Source of the DNA: Microvelia longipes
Lineage: Eukaryota; Arthropoda; Insecta; Hemiptera; Veliidae
Direction of reading: 5' to 3'
NCBI GenBank assembly: GCA_018340805.1
Contig: JACMZG010001914.1
Span: 48,563,104-48,627,103, forward strand
DNA length: 64,000 bases
Below, one piece after another: positions 32,622-44,884 of the stretch (positions within the stretch are counted from its first letter, which is position 1; each line of letters opens with the position of its first letter). Position numbers and translations under genes: made by a program. The notes under the pieces are model-generated. The model was not told the origin of the DNA. It saw nothing but the letters and a program-made list of their open reading frames with translations, and did not search any database.

Positions 32622-33138
32622 TAGTCCAAGAGCTAGGCCTACAAAATTTGACTCATTTTTTACTACTTGAAACCAAATTTTTCTGGAAATATACCCTAAA
32701 TTATAAAGGAGAATCATAGTCTGCCTATCCAGAATGGAGCCTTTCGTATGAATGCGCTCACTCAAAATTTTAGAAAATCGCTCATATTCTAGTTTTCTTG
32801 TAATAAGTGGTTCCCTGTAGGTCGTGAGTAAAACATGAAGAGAACATTTTTTAAAGCTGATAAAATGTCCTACAAAACGAGTGTTCTTTTGTCAAAATCG
32901 GATAAATACAACTAAAGTTATGACATTTGTTAAATGGCCAAACAACATGCACAAAAATCCATTATTTTTCCAAAGAAATTCGCTGACTTTGCATATATTA
33001 ATAATTTTGTGGATCATGCGCAATCATATATGAAGGGCTCCACTCTAATTTTTTTTCTTCATAAGTTAAGGTATATTTTCAGAAAAATTTGGTTGTAAGT
33101 GATACAAAATGAGTCACATATTTTCAGGTCTTGGTCTA
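32622..33138. mobile_element. Long-TIR element A, copy 2 (short form)
   Basis: Begins TAGTCCAAGAGC and ends with the inverted CTTGGTCTA. It carries the same arm blocks as 17208-18998 (ACTACTTGAAACCAAATTTT, CATAGTCTGCCTATCCAGA, AATAAGTGGTTCCCTGTA) but only about 517 bp in total, so most of the interior is missing. Confidence 0.75.
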
Positions 33139-33876
33139 TTATAACCTGGAAAATTAATCTAGAAAAAGTAGGAAAATTCAAGTATAATAAGTAAGTTGTA
33201 GTATACAACATATAGTCATATTATAATCTAATATGATTATAATCTAATTTCTTAATTGTTTTGAGTTTTATCGAGCTATATTAAGGTAATTAGTTTCAGC
33301 AGTCTATATTCCGATTGTCTAGGAACACATAATACACGAGATCAGCGTTATTATCATCAGTCAGGGCTACCAACTATTTCTATTCTGATTGGCTTAAAAT
33401 ACTTAATACACGGAGTTATTTTGTGAATAAATTTATTTTATTCTCAGACATGAGAATCATTTCTCAACAGCCTCGCTGGAGAAAGTAAAAGTCTAAGTCG
33501 TATAACCTTAAAATAAAATGATGCAATCATATGGTGACAGTAAAATGTTTTAATGCCACGGGTTATAAAGCATAACCCGACTAGGTGTGGGTGGCCTCCT
33601 ATTTAATGTCTTTAATTATCTTACCAATGCAGATATAAATTGTTTATTTATTACAAATCTTAGATGGTTTCAAAGTCCTAGTTATTTGAATAAGGACCTC
33701 ATTGGATACAGATTATACTTTATAATTATATTATAAATTATACTTTATAATTATTTATAAAGTAATAAAGTAAAGTAACTTTTCCTCCCCCATTAGCGTA
33801 GGTAAATACAAAAATATTGTGTTAAACCTTAGAATTCATTTTTTTTTTAATTTCGAGGTTTCATCGTATTTTTACT
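33139..33876. other. AT-rich stretch, no gene
   Basis: A short tandem of ATTATACTTTATAATTAT-like units lies at 33711-33775. Otherwise nothing recognised. Confidence 0.45.
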
Positions 33877-34672
33877 TTTCCTCAATTTATACCGTAGGTA
33901 TATGGGAAAAGTATTATGTTTGCAAAAAATCCGAAACTGGGATGAAACCGGAATATCCGTTTCAGATGTTTTAAAGGCCTACTGAGTGGTTTTTTACAAA
34001 TTTGTCTATCTGTATGTGAGTGTGTGTGTCTGTTATCATAATAGCTCCCAGTGTGTATTTATGCTAGAGAGTTGAAACTTCGTACGAAAATCAGTCTACC
34101 GCTGTAGTTGTGCTATTCGGAAAATAATTTTTGGATAAGGTCATTAAACCGCAATAATGACCCAGCAAACATTTCAAAAAAAATATAAAACGCGAAAAAA
34201 TTATGCGATCGCATTGAGATTTGGCACGTATGTAGTATCTGTAAAAGAATAACATATGTGACAAGTTTCATCTCATTTTCAGCATTAGTTACATTTTTAT
34301 TAAATGCCTTGAGTACATTTTTTTTAAAAATTGCAAAAAATCAGAATTATTTAATTGAGTTGAAATTTGGTTCAAGTGTATAGCTTTACTTACTAAATAA
34401 GTACGCTAAGTTTTGTTTCAATACGACAAGTAAACCCATGATGTTTGTGGGATCATAAAAATTAAGCAGCATTGGGCGTGGTCAGTGTTGTATTGGTGAC
34501 CGCTGTTAATGAAAAGGATGCATTTACTATTTGAGGACGAGCGAAGCGAATCCGAACACATGTTGCAGTATAAATTTGCCGAATTGTTATATTCTTCAGG
34601 GGGGTTGTGCGTAGCGAATCCGAGGAGATGAGAAAAAGTTCCGAGGTACCCTGCACCTGTTTTTTAGGTACT
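33877..34672 (+). mobile_element. Dispersed repeat family E, copy 2
   Basis: Runs from CTTTTCCTCAATTTATACCG to GAAAAAGTTCCGAGGTACCC in the same order as copy 1 but without the LINE insertion in the GT tract, giving the uninterrupted size of about 0.8 kb. The 97-aa ORF at 34462-34755 on the minus strand covers its end and has no domain. Confidence 0.7.
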
Positions 34673-34925
34673 TTTAAGACATGGGTTTCATTATGCAATC
34701 TGTGTCTCACATATAACTCCCTCTGTGTTAGTGTTAGAGACTTGAAACTTAGCACAATAATCAGACTTGTGCTGCTCGGAAGATAACAGTATTTACACTG
34801 TGTTAACTTATTTCACTGAGATGACGATAAAATCGAATATTTGATTTTATGTGATTTTATGTATATGATGATATGTAACACTAATGTATAGATCTATAAG
34901 TGGTGAGTTAATCCAGTCTATATAA

Positions 34926-35411
34926 TAAGGCGCGGTCGAATATCCACGGCCTTCTAGAACATTGGATCACCAACAAACTTTTTTTCAAAATTTTCAGTAA
35001 TTAGCCAGATTTGTGATAAATGAAGACTATTTCCGTAATCTGCACGCTCTTTTGGTTAATCTCAAAGAGTATTTACATTCACTCAACGATGTATTTTTAA
35101 TCTAACTTGGTACATACATAACTACTGTTAGACATCAATGTCAACAAATATGACATGTCAAAGTATAACACAAATCAGGTAGATAACATTGACGTCTAAC
35201 AGTAGTTGTACCAAGTTAGATTAAAAATAAATCGTTGAGTGAATGTAAATACTCTTTAAGATTAACCAAAAGAGCGTGCAGATTACGGAAATAGGCTTAA
35301 TTTATCACAAATCCGGCTAATTACTAAAAATTTAAAAAAAAAAGTTATAAAAAAAGTTTGTTGGTGATCCAATGTTTTAAAAGGCCGTGGATATTCGACC
35401 GCGCCTTATTT
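34926..35411. mobile_element. Near-perfect 486-bp palindrome (foldback element I)
   Basis: Both ends read AAGGCGCGGTCGAATATCCA inward, and the arms run for about 220 bp each. Shared blocks include GATCACCAACAAACTTTTTT, CCGTAATCTGCACGCTCTTT and CTTGGTAC. The centre lies near 35168. Arms differ by a few substitutions and one short indel around 35335-35350. No coding region. A MITE or foldback transposon. Confidence 0.88.
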
Positions 35412-35439
35412 TGACATGTTCGTTATCTTAAAAATCTAG

Positions 35440-35770
35440 TAAAACTTTTTCTTTGCCATCCCGTAGGTATATAGAAAAAGTACATTTTTTGAAAAAAAAT
35501 TTGAAATCGGGAATACCTCAATTATCCGGCAGTAATGACAAAAATTTAGAAAATTCATAAGAAGCGCAACATTTTTTCAATCAATTTAAGATTGACCACG
35601 CATGTAGTCATATATAAGACCAAAAAATATGTCAAGTTTCATTTAATTATCAGCATTAGCTCAATTTTTATCAAATGACATATATACGTTTTTTTAAATT
35701 GTAAAATAAGCCAATTAAGTTGAAACTTGGTACAGCTGTATTCCTTTACGTAAGTTTTATTGAAAACATA
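35440..35770 (+). repeat. Family E partial copy
   Basis: CCCGTAGGTATATAGAAAAA, then AAATCGGGAATACCTCAATT and GCATGTAGTCATATATAAGA are diverged versions of the family E blocks. The right half is missing. A (TACA)n-like stretch follows at 35855-35930. Confidence 0.5.
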
Positions 35771-35999
35771 CGGGGAATAATTAAGTCAATGGGGAATAAA
35801 TAATTGTATGACTTTCAATAAGAAGTTTTTATTGACATACATACGCTCATACTTACATACATATAATACGTACATACATACCCTATACACATAATCATAC
35901 ACGTATATTCATATACGTACATACGCCTGGATGGTTTAACTGACAAATCAGGTTTAAATCAAGATGAACGAGGTACTTATGAGGTAAATAAGTGATTTA

Positions 36000-37221
36000 A
36001 AGATTGAGAAATAGTTTCTTATACTGCTAGGTAGCAAAATTGAATTTTGCAGACGAGTTTATAAATTATCCCCCGAGGGCTGGTTATGGAAATTTTCATC
36101 CGAGGCTGGTAATTAACTTGTTTGACTGACGAGGCGAAGCCGAGTCATGCCAATGATTCGAAGCAGATGAAGGTAATTGCTGGCAGGAGTGGCAATACTA
36201 TATTATCTACATATGGCTAAAAAATAAACATAAAAATATCAATCATTCTTTAAAATGTTTAATTATAATCGGTTACAGCAAAAAAAAATACTACAATATT
36301 ATGTAATATTTATTTATATATTATATAAATATATAAATTATGTAATTAAGATAAGAAAGTATAATTTAAATAAATAAACGAGTAGAAAAAGTGTTTTAAA
36401 AACTTGCTGTAAGATTTAGGAGGCAGTACATATTGCGTTGAACTTGCTGCAAAATACGTAATGTCTGGTAGAGTTTGGTCTTGTCATTCGTCAGTCCTCA
36501 CAATATTTCTATGTTAATTCTCTTTACTGATATTTTGATTCATTATATTTTATAGTAATATTAGTTTACCTTGTTTGCAGGTTCAGTAATTCATGTATCT
36601 CTAGCATGATGCTTCCCACTCAATAATTTTTTTTAACTTAGCCTTATTTATATAAGGTATGCAACGACATACAATACATTTAAGTGTTGCGGGATTATAT
36701 GGATTTTTACTATTATAATTTTGCTGATAAAGAACTTAAATAAAATATTTTTTTTGACAATATAATGATGTTCGTATCTATACAATAATCCTGAGAGTAT
36801 AAAAATAAATTTATTTACAAATAACTTGAAAATAAACTATTGAATTTTACGACTTAAAAATAATTAAGTATTGAAACTCATGCTTATGATGGTTGTGTTT
36901 GTTGCTTGCGTATGGCTCGCTCCATCGGCTGAATGTATAAACAATGTCCTTGTTGCGTCAGTCAGAGTAAGGTCAAGTGTAATTAGAGAGAACACTGCAT
37001 TCATTTTTTTGCCGAAGTGAACAAGTTAAGTACATTAAACCCCAACGATAAAAATAAATAAGAATAAAAGTTAAGAAATGGATCGCTATCCATTAAAAGT
37101 CAAAAACTCCAGCACCAGGTTTCTCGGATTCGTCAGTCTGGATTAGCTTTTTCTTAGAATATGGACATCACCTAATTTATTTTACATTACGACTTCGAAC
37201 TCGATTCGCTTGTTTTTAGAA
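36000..37221. other. No gene recognised
   Basis: At 36045-36190 there is a GC-richer patch with CCCGAGGGCTGG, CCGAGGCTGG and GACGAGGCGAAGCCGAGTC, reminiscent of transposon DNA near 48130-48290. The rest is AT-rich and featureless to me. Confidence 0.4.
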
Positions 37222-37780
37222 TATTATTATTATTATTATTAAAGATTGGGGTTGGAGTCGAGGATAGACCCCATTTGCACTGCGACTGGAAGTCTATTTA
37301 TTGTACAATCCCCTCAATTGGTCCAGGTCAGAATAATCCTTTTCCCCGGACTAGGTCTAGGATCTTTTTGATCAGTGATTCATTGGTAGAGTCAAACTTA
37401 GTGAGAATGCTGCTACCAAAGTTGGAGAACCTTTGAAAGGCTAGGGCTACACATGTCAGAAATATGTGAAAGGCAGTTTCGATTTCCGATTCACAAAGCC
37501 TACACACTGGGTTATCTTTAAAGATACCAATGATATGGAGATGTTTTCGGAGGTGACAGTGACCAGTCAGTAGTCCAGTTACTGTTCTAAGGTCCTTTCT
37601 GCTTAGACTGAAGAGGTCCTCAGTTACTTAGGAACTGGGTCCTTTTAACATAAGTTTATTGTGCCTCATGTCAGAGGATTATTTCCAGTGCTGCAGGTGA
37701 TTGGTTAAGAGCCAATCTTTAATTACACCTTTGGCTATAGCTTTGGGTATGGCTACTATGGCACAATACTATCACCCCCC
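37222..37780 (-). pseudogene. LINE 3' end with intact C-terminal zinc-knuckle frame
   Basis: On the minus strand an open frame from about 37640 to the stop at 37328 encodes KDLRTVTGLLTGHCHLRKHL, then CRLCESEIETAFHIFLTC and a tail ending DLVRGKGLF. LLTGHC...L..HL...G...CRLC.E..ETA.H....C is characteristic of the region after RNase H in I/Jockey-like non-LTR retrotransposons. The 3' UTR (GCAAATGGGGTC, CCTCGACTCC) ends in an (AAT)n tail at about 37224-37240. The upstream part is frameshifted and 5'-truncated. Confidence 0.75.
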
Positions 37781-38767
37781 CCCATATTACTAGTGCAAAC
37801 ACAATACTTTTTCTATGTACTGTAATTAAATGAGGAAAATTAAAAACATGACATAGCTATACTAAGCACGTATAACATTAATTATATGAAATCATAAAAT
37901 TATAAGCGACAAATTAACTGCGATATAGGTATTAATATTATTTATTATAGCAAACAACGCAGGATAAAGATGTTTAATTATGTTGATTGCAGACGACATT
38001 TATCTTTTAATTTAGAAATAAAATGAAAATAAATATCACAGGATATCAAAATAATTACAAAACATTAGTATTCCAAGGCTAATAACAAATCACTGTTATT
38101 ATTATTATTTTCAATATTTGTCCGCAAACTAAATATGAGGGACATTACGATACAATGCAGGTGTTACAGATTGCATCTGCTTCAGTTGACTGCAACAGCT
38201 TTAACAGATGCAGCCTGATTTGTACTTATAAAAGTTGACATGATCTTTAATGGAAATTAGTGGTAGAAGAAGGAAATTATTGATGACTATAATTATTTAA
38301 CAATTTATCATCAGTTCGATGCAAAAAATGATACAATTAAAATACCATTGTAGTTTATTTTCCTTTTACAAGCATTGATAATTTAAGATAAACTGAATTA
38401 TCTTAAGGAATTTTAAAAGCAATAAATCTTAATAAAATTGATTATAGAATAAATTAAAATAAATGCTCGACAACATCTAGTTTAAATTTGTCTTCAACAT
38501 TCATCATCAAGACTACTTTGTATTTGTATTTTTCCTTATTTATATATTTTTTTAAAATTTTCCTGTCGCAAGTAACCCTAGTAACAGGAACCTGATTGCA
38601 GCATGCACTCAATTTTAAAACATGCATTTAAAAACGAATACAAGCACGGTTATAAGCTCATAAACGTGCTTTATGTTACAGCATAAACAGTTTGATACAT
38701 TTATACTTTTAAATGTTTCTTACCAAATGAAATCTTTAAAACAATAATATATAATTAAAAAAATCGG
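37781..38767. other. No gene recognised
   Basis: AT-rich. At 37800-37850 there is a short minus-oriented end fragment of family E (GCAAACACAATACTTTTTCT). No other feature. Confidence 0.45.
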
Positions 38768-38807
38768 GTACGGGGTACCTCGGAACTATTCCTCATTACA
38801 TCGTATG

Positions 38808-39460
38808 CAGTGGCGTAACTATGGGCCCGCAACATGGGGGGGGGCAGCGGTTAGGGGCCTCCTAAACAATATAAATAAAGTAAAATGGGCCAATGCCACA
38901 GTAGAGATTAGTGTAGTCTGTCTTAACTTCAATAAGTCGTGGGCCCCCTAAAGGAGTAGTAAAAATATCTTCATCTAAACTTAGTACAGCCTTTCTTAAG
39001 TTGTTAAGCTCCGGGGCCCCTTGTTAGACTTTTATACAATCAAAAAGAAAATTGGCCCCCTCTAATCTTAGCAAGTCTTTCTGATGATCATCAAGTCCTT
39101 GGAGCCCTTTTTGTAAGTTCTATTCTATATCTTTACCTTAAAATAGGGTCCCGTTTAACCTTGGTACAGTCTCTCTTAAGATCATTAAGTTACGAGGCCC
39201 CTTGTTTCAGTTTTATACAATATCTTTACCTAAAAACAATGCCCTATTTAATCTTAGTATAGTCTTTCTTAAGACCATCATGTTACAGGGCCCCTTGTTC
39301 AAGTTTTATACAATATCTTTAACAAAAAGTTGGAACTCTAAAAATCAAATTTTTAAACACACAAAACATTTTTTAACATTATAATTTTAATAAAATAAAA
39401 TGGCTCAAACTCAAGAACTGGTTTGAGTTTATAATTATCTTTTTTTATTTTATATATACC

Positions 39461-39509
<49 letters not shown>

Positions 39510-39522
39510 TATATATATATAT

Positions 39523-39554
<32 letters not shown>

Positions 39555-39563
39555 ATATATATA

Positions 39564-39616
<53 letters not shown>

Positions 39617-39643
39617 GCCCCTAATGTTGTAGTTACGCCACTG
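38808..39643. mobile_element. hAT-like non-autonomous element nested in family E
   Basis: Inverted ends CAGTGGCGTAACTA are typical hAT termini. The flanking octamers ATCGTATG (38800-38807) and ATCGTGAG (39644-39651) match at 6 of 8 bases, as expected for an aged 8-bp duplication. The interior holds about four degenerate tandem blocks containing GGGGCCCCTTGTT...TTTTATACAATATCTTTA and then (CA)n and (TA)n. No transposase is encoded. Confidence 0.8.
39458..39613. repeat. (CA)n followed by (TA)n microsatellite
   Basis: A CA run of about 40 bases passes into a long interrupted TA run. The Tyr/Ile-rich minus ORF 39509-39718 is an artefact of this. Confidence 0.95.
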
Positions 39644-40359
39644 ATCGTGAGAGGAAATGATAGTAAATATCTTTTTCCAGCTTCGCTCGTCCTCAGATAG
39701 TAAATACATCCGTTTCATTAACAGCGGTCACCAATACAGCACTGACCACGCTCAATGCTGCTTAATTTTTATGATCCCACAAACATCATGGGTATACTTG
39801 TCGTATTGAAACAAAACTTAGTGTACTTATTTAGTAAGTAAAGCTATACACTTGAACCAAATTTAATAAGATAAGATAAGATAAGATAATCCATTATTAG
39901 ATTTCGTTCGAAATATTAATTTTGTCAGTAATTTTTCCTTTTTTCTTATATTTTTTTCTTTTTGTAGTGATTATAGTGATGATTTCAACTCAATTAAATA
40001 ATTTTCTGATATATTTATTTCTTTTAAAAAACGTACACAAGTCATTTGATAAATATTAAACTAATGCTGATAATGAGATGAAACTCAGCACATATGTTAA
40101 GTCTTACACATGGCTACCTGCGTGCTAAATCTTAAATTGATCGCAACATTTTATCGAGTTTTAATATTTTTCGAAATTATTGCTGACTTATCATAAAATG
40201 TAGACATATAGAATGATTATGTACAAAGTTTCATCTTTCTAGCATAAATTACTAGAAGCTACGATGATAAACTATTTACACATATACGAATAATTCCGGT
40301 TTCGGTTTTTTTTGCAAACACAATTTCTTTCCTATGTACCTACGGTATAAACAGGGAAA

Positions 40360-41679
40360 AGTAAAAAACATCTATTTGTATGTGTATATACTCAATTATA
40401 CTGTAGATATATAACAAAAGTAAACAAAAGTAGATATATATAAAAAGTGCAGGTAGCACAGCCTTACAATAATAGAATTATAAATATTGTTTTAAAAGTT
40501 GTTAAAACTATTATCCATAAAAGATATGAAAAGAAATGAGGAAGTCGGTTGGAGGAATTTCTTTTAATAGGTTTTGCTCTACACGAAGAAAGGAATATAT
40601 GATGGTTTAATCGGTAAGAGAGTAAAGGGGTTTGTTGGCCAGCTGACTGATATATTTTATCTGGTTTCAGAATCCACATATTTGTTTTCCAATCTGATGC
40701 AACGCTTCCAGACATTTAGTGACTGTAGTCGTATCGGTCGTATGAATATGGTACTTTAGACAAGACTGCACTTAGTTTGCACTTAAGATCTAAATTTGAA
40801 TTTTCCTTTATAGTTATTTAGTGTTACAGTTCATCCACATTATAAAAAGAGTCTAAAGATTAGTTTACATTTTGGTTTCATAAACCCGCACCGTATTGAG
40901 CTTTAGGAAATCATTCTTACCCCTACCATTACGTCTATGGGTGTTGAAGTTACAGTAAGTGATTTTAGCAAAATTTCGCCAAAATATGACCTCATAAGCT
41001 ATGAAGCTGTTCAGATAATTTAAGTGATAGTAGTGGGGGGGGGGATCAATTCCGATTAGCTTTAATTGAATCATCTTAATGGCGTTGCGCTATATATATA
41101 TATATATGTTGTTGATGATAATTAAAATTGGTTGTAAACAGCTGTATGAGTTTAAACTGGGTACAAACATTTATTTTTGGGTCTATTTACTTTTAAGTAT
41201 TTTAAACCTCTGAATTCCACTGTTATATTTAAACACTGCAAAGAATATGAGTTGCATTTGAGATGTGGAACTGTTACATCATACGGCACTACTTCCCAGA
41301 CCTGGGGTTCGGGAGAGTGAAAGTCCGACCTACCTACTTTCTCAGATCTGTGTAACACTTGAATAACTTGTGATGTAATGCTCCCTCCTCCCTCTAACTA
41401 CACTCTATCCCTTTCTATTATAACACAATCTTCCAACATTTTACAAGAACCAGTTATACAATAAGCAGTTCTTTTTCTTGCAGTTATACCAATAAAAAAT
41501 ACAAATTTTGAGAAATATATAAAACCTATTTTTAGAATCCATCTGTTTTCTTACAGTTGCCATTGCGATTACAATGTTCTGAAACTCTGTTATTTTCAGT
41601 TAGAGACTGAATAAAAGGGCTAAACGTATTTTATAATTTCACTGTTTTCTTATTTAGTGATTTTAAATTATAAACTGCG
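40360..41679. other. No gene recognised
   Basis: Several 61-83-aa ORFs on both strands have no domain. A run of about ten G lies at 41035-41044 and a short (TA)n at 41089-41107. Confidence 0.4.
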
Positions 41680-41805
41680 TAGGTTTCCGCGGTTATTGTC
41701 ATGAAGATTTAGTTCTTCCGGTGGTGACCGCGTCAATGTAGATGAAGAATCCGACGCTTCGCCTCCATTGTGGGAGCCATCTATACTTAGAACCGCGGAA
41801 ACCTG
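41680..41805 (-). repeat. Foldback with hammerhead-like core, minus orientation
   Basis: The ends AGGTTTCCGCGGTT and AACCGCGGAAACCT are inverted. Between them the minus strand reads AGATGGCTCCCACAATGGAG then GCGAAGCG, and later ATTCTTCATCTACATTGACG. The same block is repeated in the opposite orientation at 42425-42510. Confidence 0.6.
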
Positions 41806-41828
41806 TGCATAGAACCTGTACTCCTTCT

Positions 41829-42350
41829 ATACTATATAGAAGGAGCACAGGACCGTAAACACAATGTAACTCCACTGATAACACGAAAGCCGGTTGACTG
41901 GTGCAACTAAGTAATGCTGCCAACCTGACAACAAAACATTATTTTAAATATTTGCCATAAATATCTATTAATGAAGAAAGATCGTAAAGAACAAATATAA
42001 TAACTTATAACACCTAATGAGTATTTAATAAAACTGGTCTTAGATGGCAAAAGGGTGGCGGAATACAAGAATCTACATTTAGTTGACGAGAACTACTTTT
42101 AATATAATTTTAATAAATACGTTAAACTACAATTTAAAATGCTTTAAATATTGTAATGCCGATATTTATATTACTATTTTTATGAATAATCCATCATTAA
42201 TTAATAATAGAACATAATAATTCAGCAACCGGAATATTGCCAACTTTTTTTTAGAAAATTGTACATTGTTAGGGTGCAGCATTACTTAGTTGCACCAGTG
42301 AACCGACTTTCGTGTTATCAGTAGTGCTCCTTCTATATAATTATTCTAAG
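41829..42350. mobile_element. MITE family D, copy 1
   Basis: Inverted ends TATAGAAGGAGCAC are followed inside by CTGATAACACGAAAG(C/T)CGGTT and GGTGCAACTAAGTAATGCTG. The right end extends to CTTAGAATAATTATATAGAA on the minus strand. The copy at 63459-63997 is closely similar along its whole length. No coding region. Confidence 0.85.
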
Positions 42351-42424
42351 CATCTATAATAAACTGAACTGAGTTCAGTTTATTTTTGTAGAGCATTGTG
42401 TTTCTATCCATGATGTCCTATATA

Positions 42425-42510
42425 CCTGAAGATGCCTCCCACAGTGGAGGCAAAACGTTGGATTCTTCATCTACATGTTGACGCGGTTACCACCGGCAGA
42501 CCTAGATTTT
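42425..42510 (+). repeat. Hammerhead-like tail block, plus orientation
   Basis: CTGAAGATGCCTCCCACAGT and GGAGGCAAAACGTTGG form a stem (GCCTCC with GGAGGC) between CTGAAGA and a GAAAC-like AAAAC. ATTCTTCATCTACATGTTGA follows. It is the inverted partner of 41716-41795 across MITE D. Penelope-type termini look similar, but the assignment is tentative. Confidence 0.4.
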
Positions 42511-42519
42511 ATATTGTTT

Positions 42520-43444
42520 TCTTAATTAGAGCTGATTATGCAATGGCGAGCTTAGTTTTGAAGAACCTAGGAAATGGTATGAAAACGTACATTTTCTTTA
42601 AAAAATCCAGGGTAATTGACAAAGAAAAAGTTTACTGTTCCGAGTATGTAGGGAGTCAATAATTAATTTCCAAACCAATCAAATCGCTTATCAGCCATGT
42701 TTCATGTAATTTTTTTGGGGGGGGGGAGAGGGCATAGTCCATTAAATAAAATTAAAGAAAATATTTAAAAAACTATTTATGCAGGGGCTTTAAAGTATAA
42801 TTTAACAGCTGGCGGACGCTAAATAAATGTTTTTTCGCTTTAGCAATATCTTGTTCTTTACTGATATATTTCAAAATATAAAATACAAAATATTTTTATT
42901 TATGATATATACATAGTATTTTATCATATTGTCAATAATAATTTAACTATTTTATCCTTCTAAAAAGTAGGGGCTACTCCCCTAACTACTAAAATTAATA
43001 ATCGTAATAATAACATAACAAACATAAAAAATATAGATAAATAAAATGTGAGACAGTAAAGTAGACGCTTTGCAGCCTTTCTTAGAAATAGTTATTTTTC
43101 TTTACCTGGAGGCAAGTTAAGTCTCAAGGACTGAAATAACAGACACGGATATGGTTAGATGAAAGCCCGTTAATAATTTAGGTGGGAACAAATTTTATTG
43201 GTCCAACCTCTTGGGGAATCAAAATTAATAAGTAGACTCTTTGCACCTCTCCCTAATTCTGGTTGGCAATCAACTAATCATAACCGAGTGTATTATTGTT
43301 ACTTTACAAAAGTGTGCAGTACATATACGAAGAAACTGAATGAATGCACGCTGTACTCCCTTACTACTATAAGCATAAAATTTACTGATAGAATTCGATA
43401 ACAATTTAATTTCTAGATTTTATCAGGTAATAAAATTTTTAACA
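42520..43444. other. No gene recognised
   Basis: AT-rich. A G run lies at 42716-42726. The 67-aa ORF at 43198-43401 has no domain. Confidence 0.4.
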
Positions 43445-43592
43445 CATACAACATACAACTTTGTGAAAACCAATCTGGAGGCCTTTAAATATCTGAATCA
43501 GATAATTCCGATGCCATCCCAGTTTCGTTTTTTTTGCGAACACAATATTTTTCCTATACACCTACGGTTTAAATAAAGAAAAGTAAAAATGA
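43445..43592 (-). repeat. Family E end fragment
   Basis: CAACTTTGTGAAAACCAATC, GGCCTTTAAATA, CAGTTTCGTTTTTTTTGCGA and CACCTACGGTTTAAATAAAG are the inverted first 150 bp of the family. Confidence 0.6.
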
Positions 43593-43689
43593 ACCAACAT
43601 AAAAAAAGTGAGAGAGGACTCCCGGTCTTTTCTATACCATCTATAATGTATAAATCTAAGCCTTATCAATGCATGTAATAGTAGTAATA

Positions 43690-44345
43690 TTGCTATAATA
43701 TGTTAGCACAAATACAAAGGTACAAAGGATATATGTAATGGAATAAGTGTCTTCTATAAATACAAAGATATAAATTATATGTAATAAAATAAGAGTCTTC
43801 TATAAATATGAAGATATAAAGTATGTAATAAAATAAGTGTTTTATATAAATCAATATTGAAAGATATGTAATAAATAAGTATCTTCTATAAATACAAAAT
43901 GAAGATATGTAATAAAATAAATAAATATAAAGATAAAGATATAATAAAATAATTGTCTATAAATATGAAGATAAATTATATGTAATAAAATAAGAGTCTT
44001 CTATAAATATGAAGATATAAAAGTATGTAACAAAATAAGTGTTTTATATAAATACAAAGATATGAAAGATATGTAAAAAAGTATCTATCTTCTATAAATA
44101 CAAAGATATAAAAGATATGTAATAAAATAAGTGTCTATCTTCTATAAATAAAAAATGAAAGATATGTAATAAAATAATTGTCTTCTATAAATATGAAGAT
44201 ATAAATTATATGTAATAAAATAAAGAGTCTTCTATAAATACAAATATATGTGATAAAATAAGTATCTTCTATAAATACAAAAATATGTAATAAAATAAAT
44301 GTCACATATAAATACAAGGATATAAAAGATATGTAGTATAAGTGT
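43690..44345 (+). repeat. Degenerate minisatellite, about 55-bp unit
   Basis: Ten or more units built from TATAAATACAAAGATATAAA, GATATGTAATAAAATAAG and TGTCTTC. Unit length varies. The 60-aa minus ORF at 44135-44317 is a reading of it. Confidence 0.85.
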
Positions 44346-44884
44346 CGTTTATAAATGTTTATAAATAAAAACCACTCGACGGCGTTTTGTCGGAAAACAC
44401 TTACAATTACTGCTACGTAACGTAATAATGGCTATTACTTCCCTCCAAGTAAGAAAATGGAATTATTTTCTTCAGTTTTTCGGCAGTAAGACCCGCCATT
44501 CACTCCTCTATTGTGTAAGATGTTTCGTTATAGCTTTTAGTTCAATTTTATCCCGCAAAGCGCTTGAGTATAGAAAAGATTAGCTAAGGACCAATAAAAC
44601 CTTTATCTAGTTATACACAACTCTTTTTAGTTCAACTTTCACCTAATATCTTGACTTTAACTACAAAAACTTAATACGTCGGCTAATAAATTAAAAATTA
44701 TTATTAAAACTAAACATTTTCATTATTAAATGTATATAAGAAATATAAAACAATTTTTAAAATTAAAGATATTAAAACCAATATTTTTTTATTATTAAAA
44801 AGTTTCTTATTTGTGGACTTGTAAAACAATATATAATAAAAACAGATTAGTTACACAAAAGTCCTTTTATTTTTTAATATATAA
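44346..44884. other. No gene recognised
   Basis: AT-rich stretch with stops in all frames. Confidence 0.45.

Larger units (their letters stand above)
38768..40358 (-). mobile_element. Dispersed repeat family E, copy 3, interrupted by a hAT-like element
   Basis: Starts with the inverted family end ACGGGGTACCTCGGAACT and finishes at TACCTACGGTATAAACAGGG followed by AAAAG. The hAT-like element 38808-39643 splits it near its right-end block. An imperfect (GATAA)n run lies at 39868-39885. Confidence 0.7.

Noticed and set aside
39509..39718. Tyr/Ile-rich ORFs here and at 60043-60397
   Set aside because: They translate TA microsatellites.
40464..40715. ORFs of 60-95 aa in AT-rich spacers (for example 40464-40715, 52325-52603, 61848-62397)
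   Set aside because: No domain, splice pattern or similarity recognised; lengths are within chance expectation for 64 kb.
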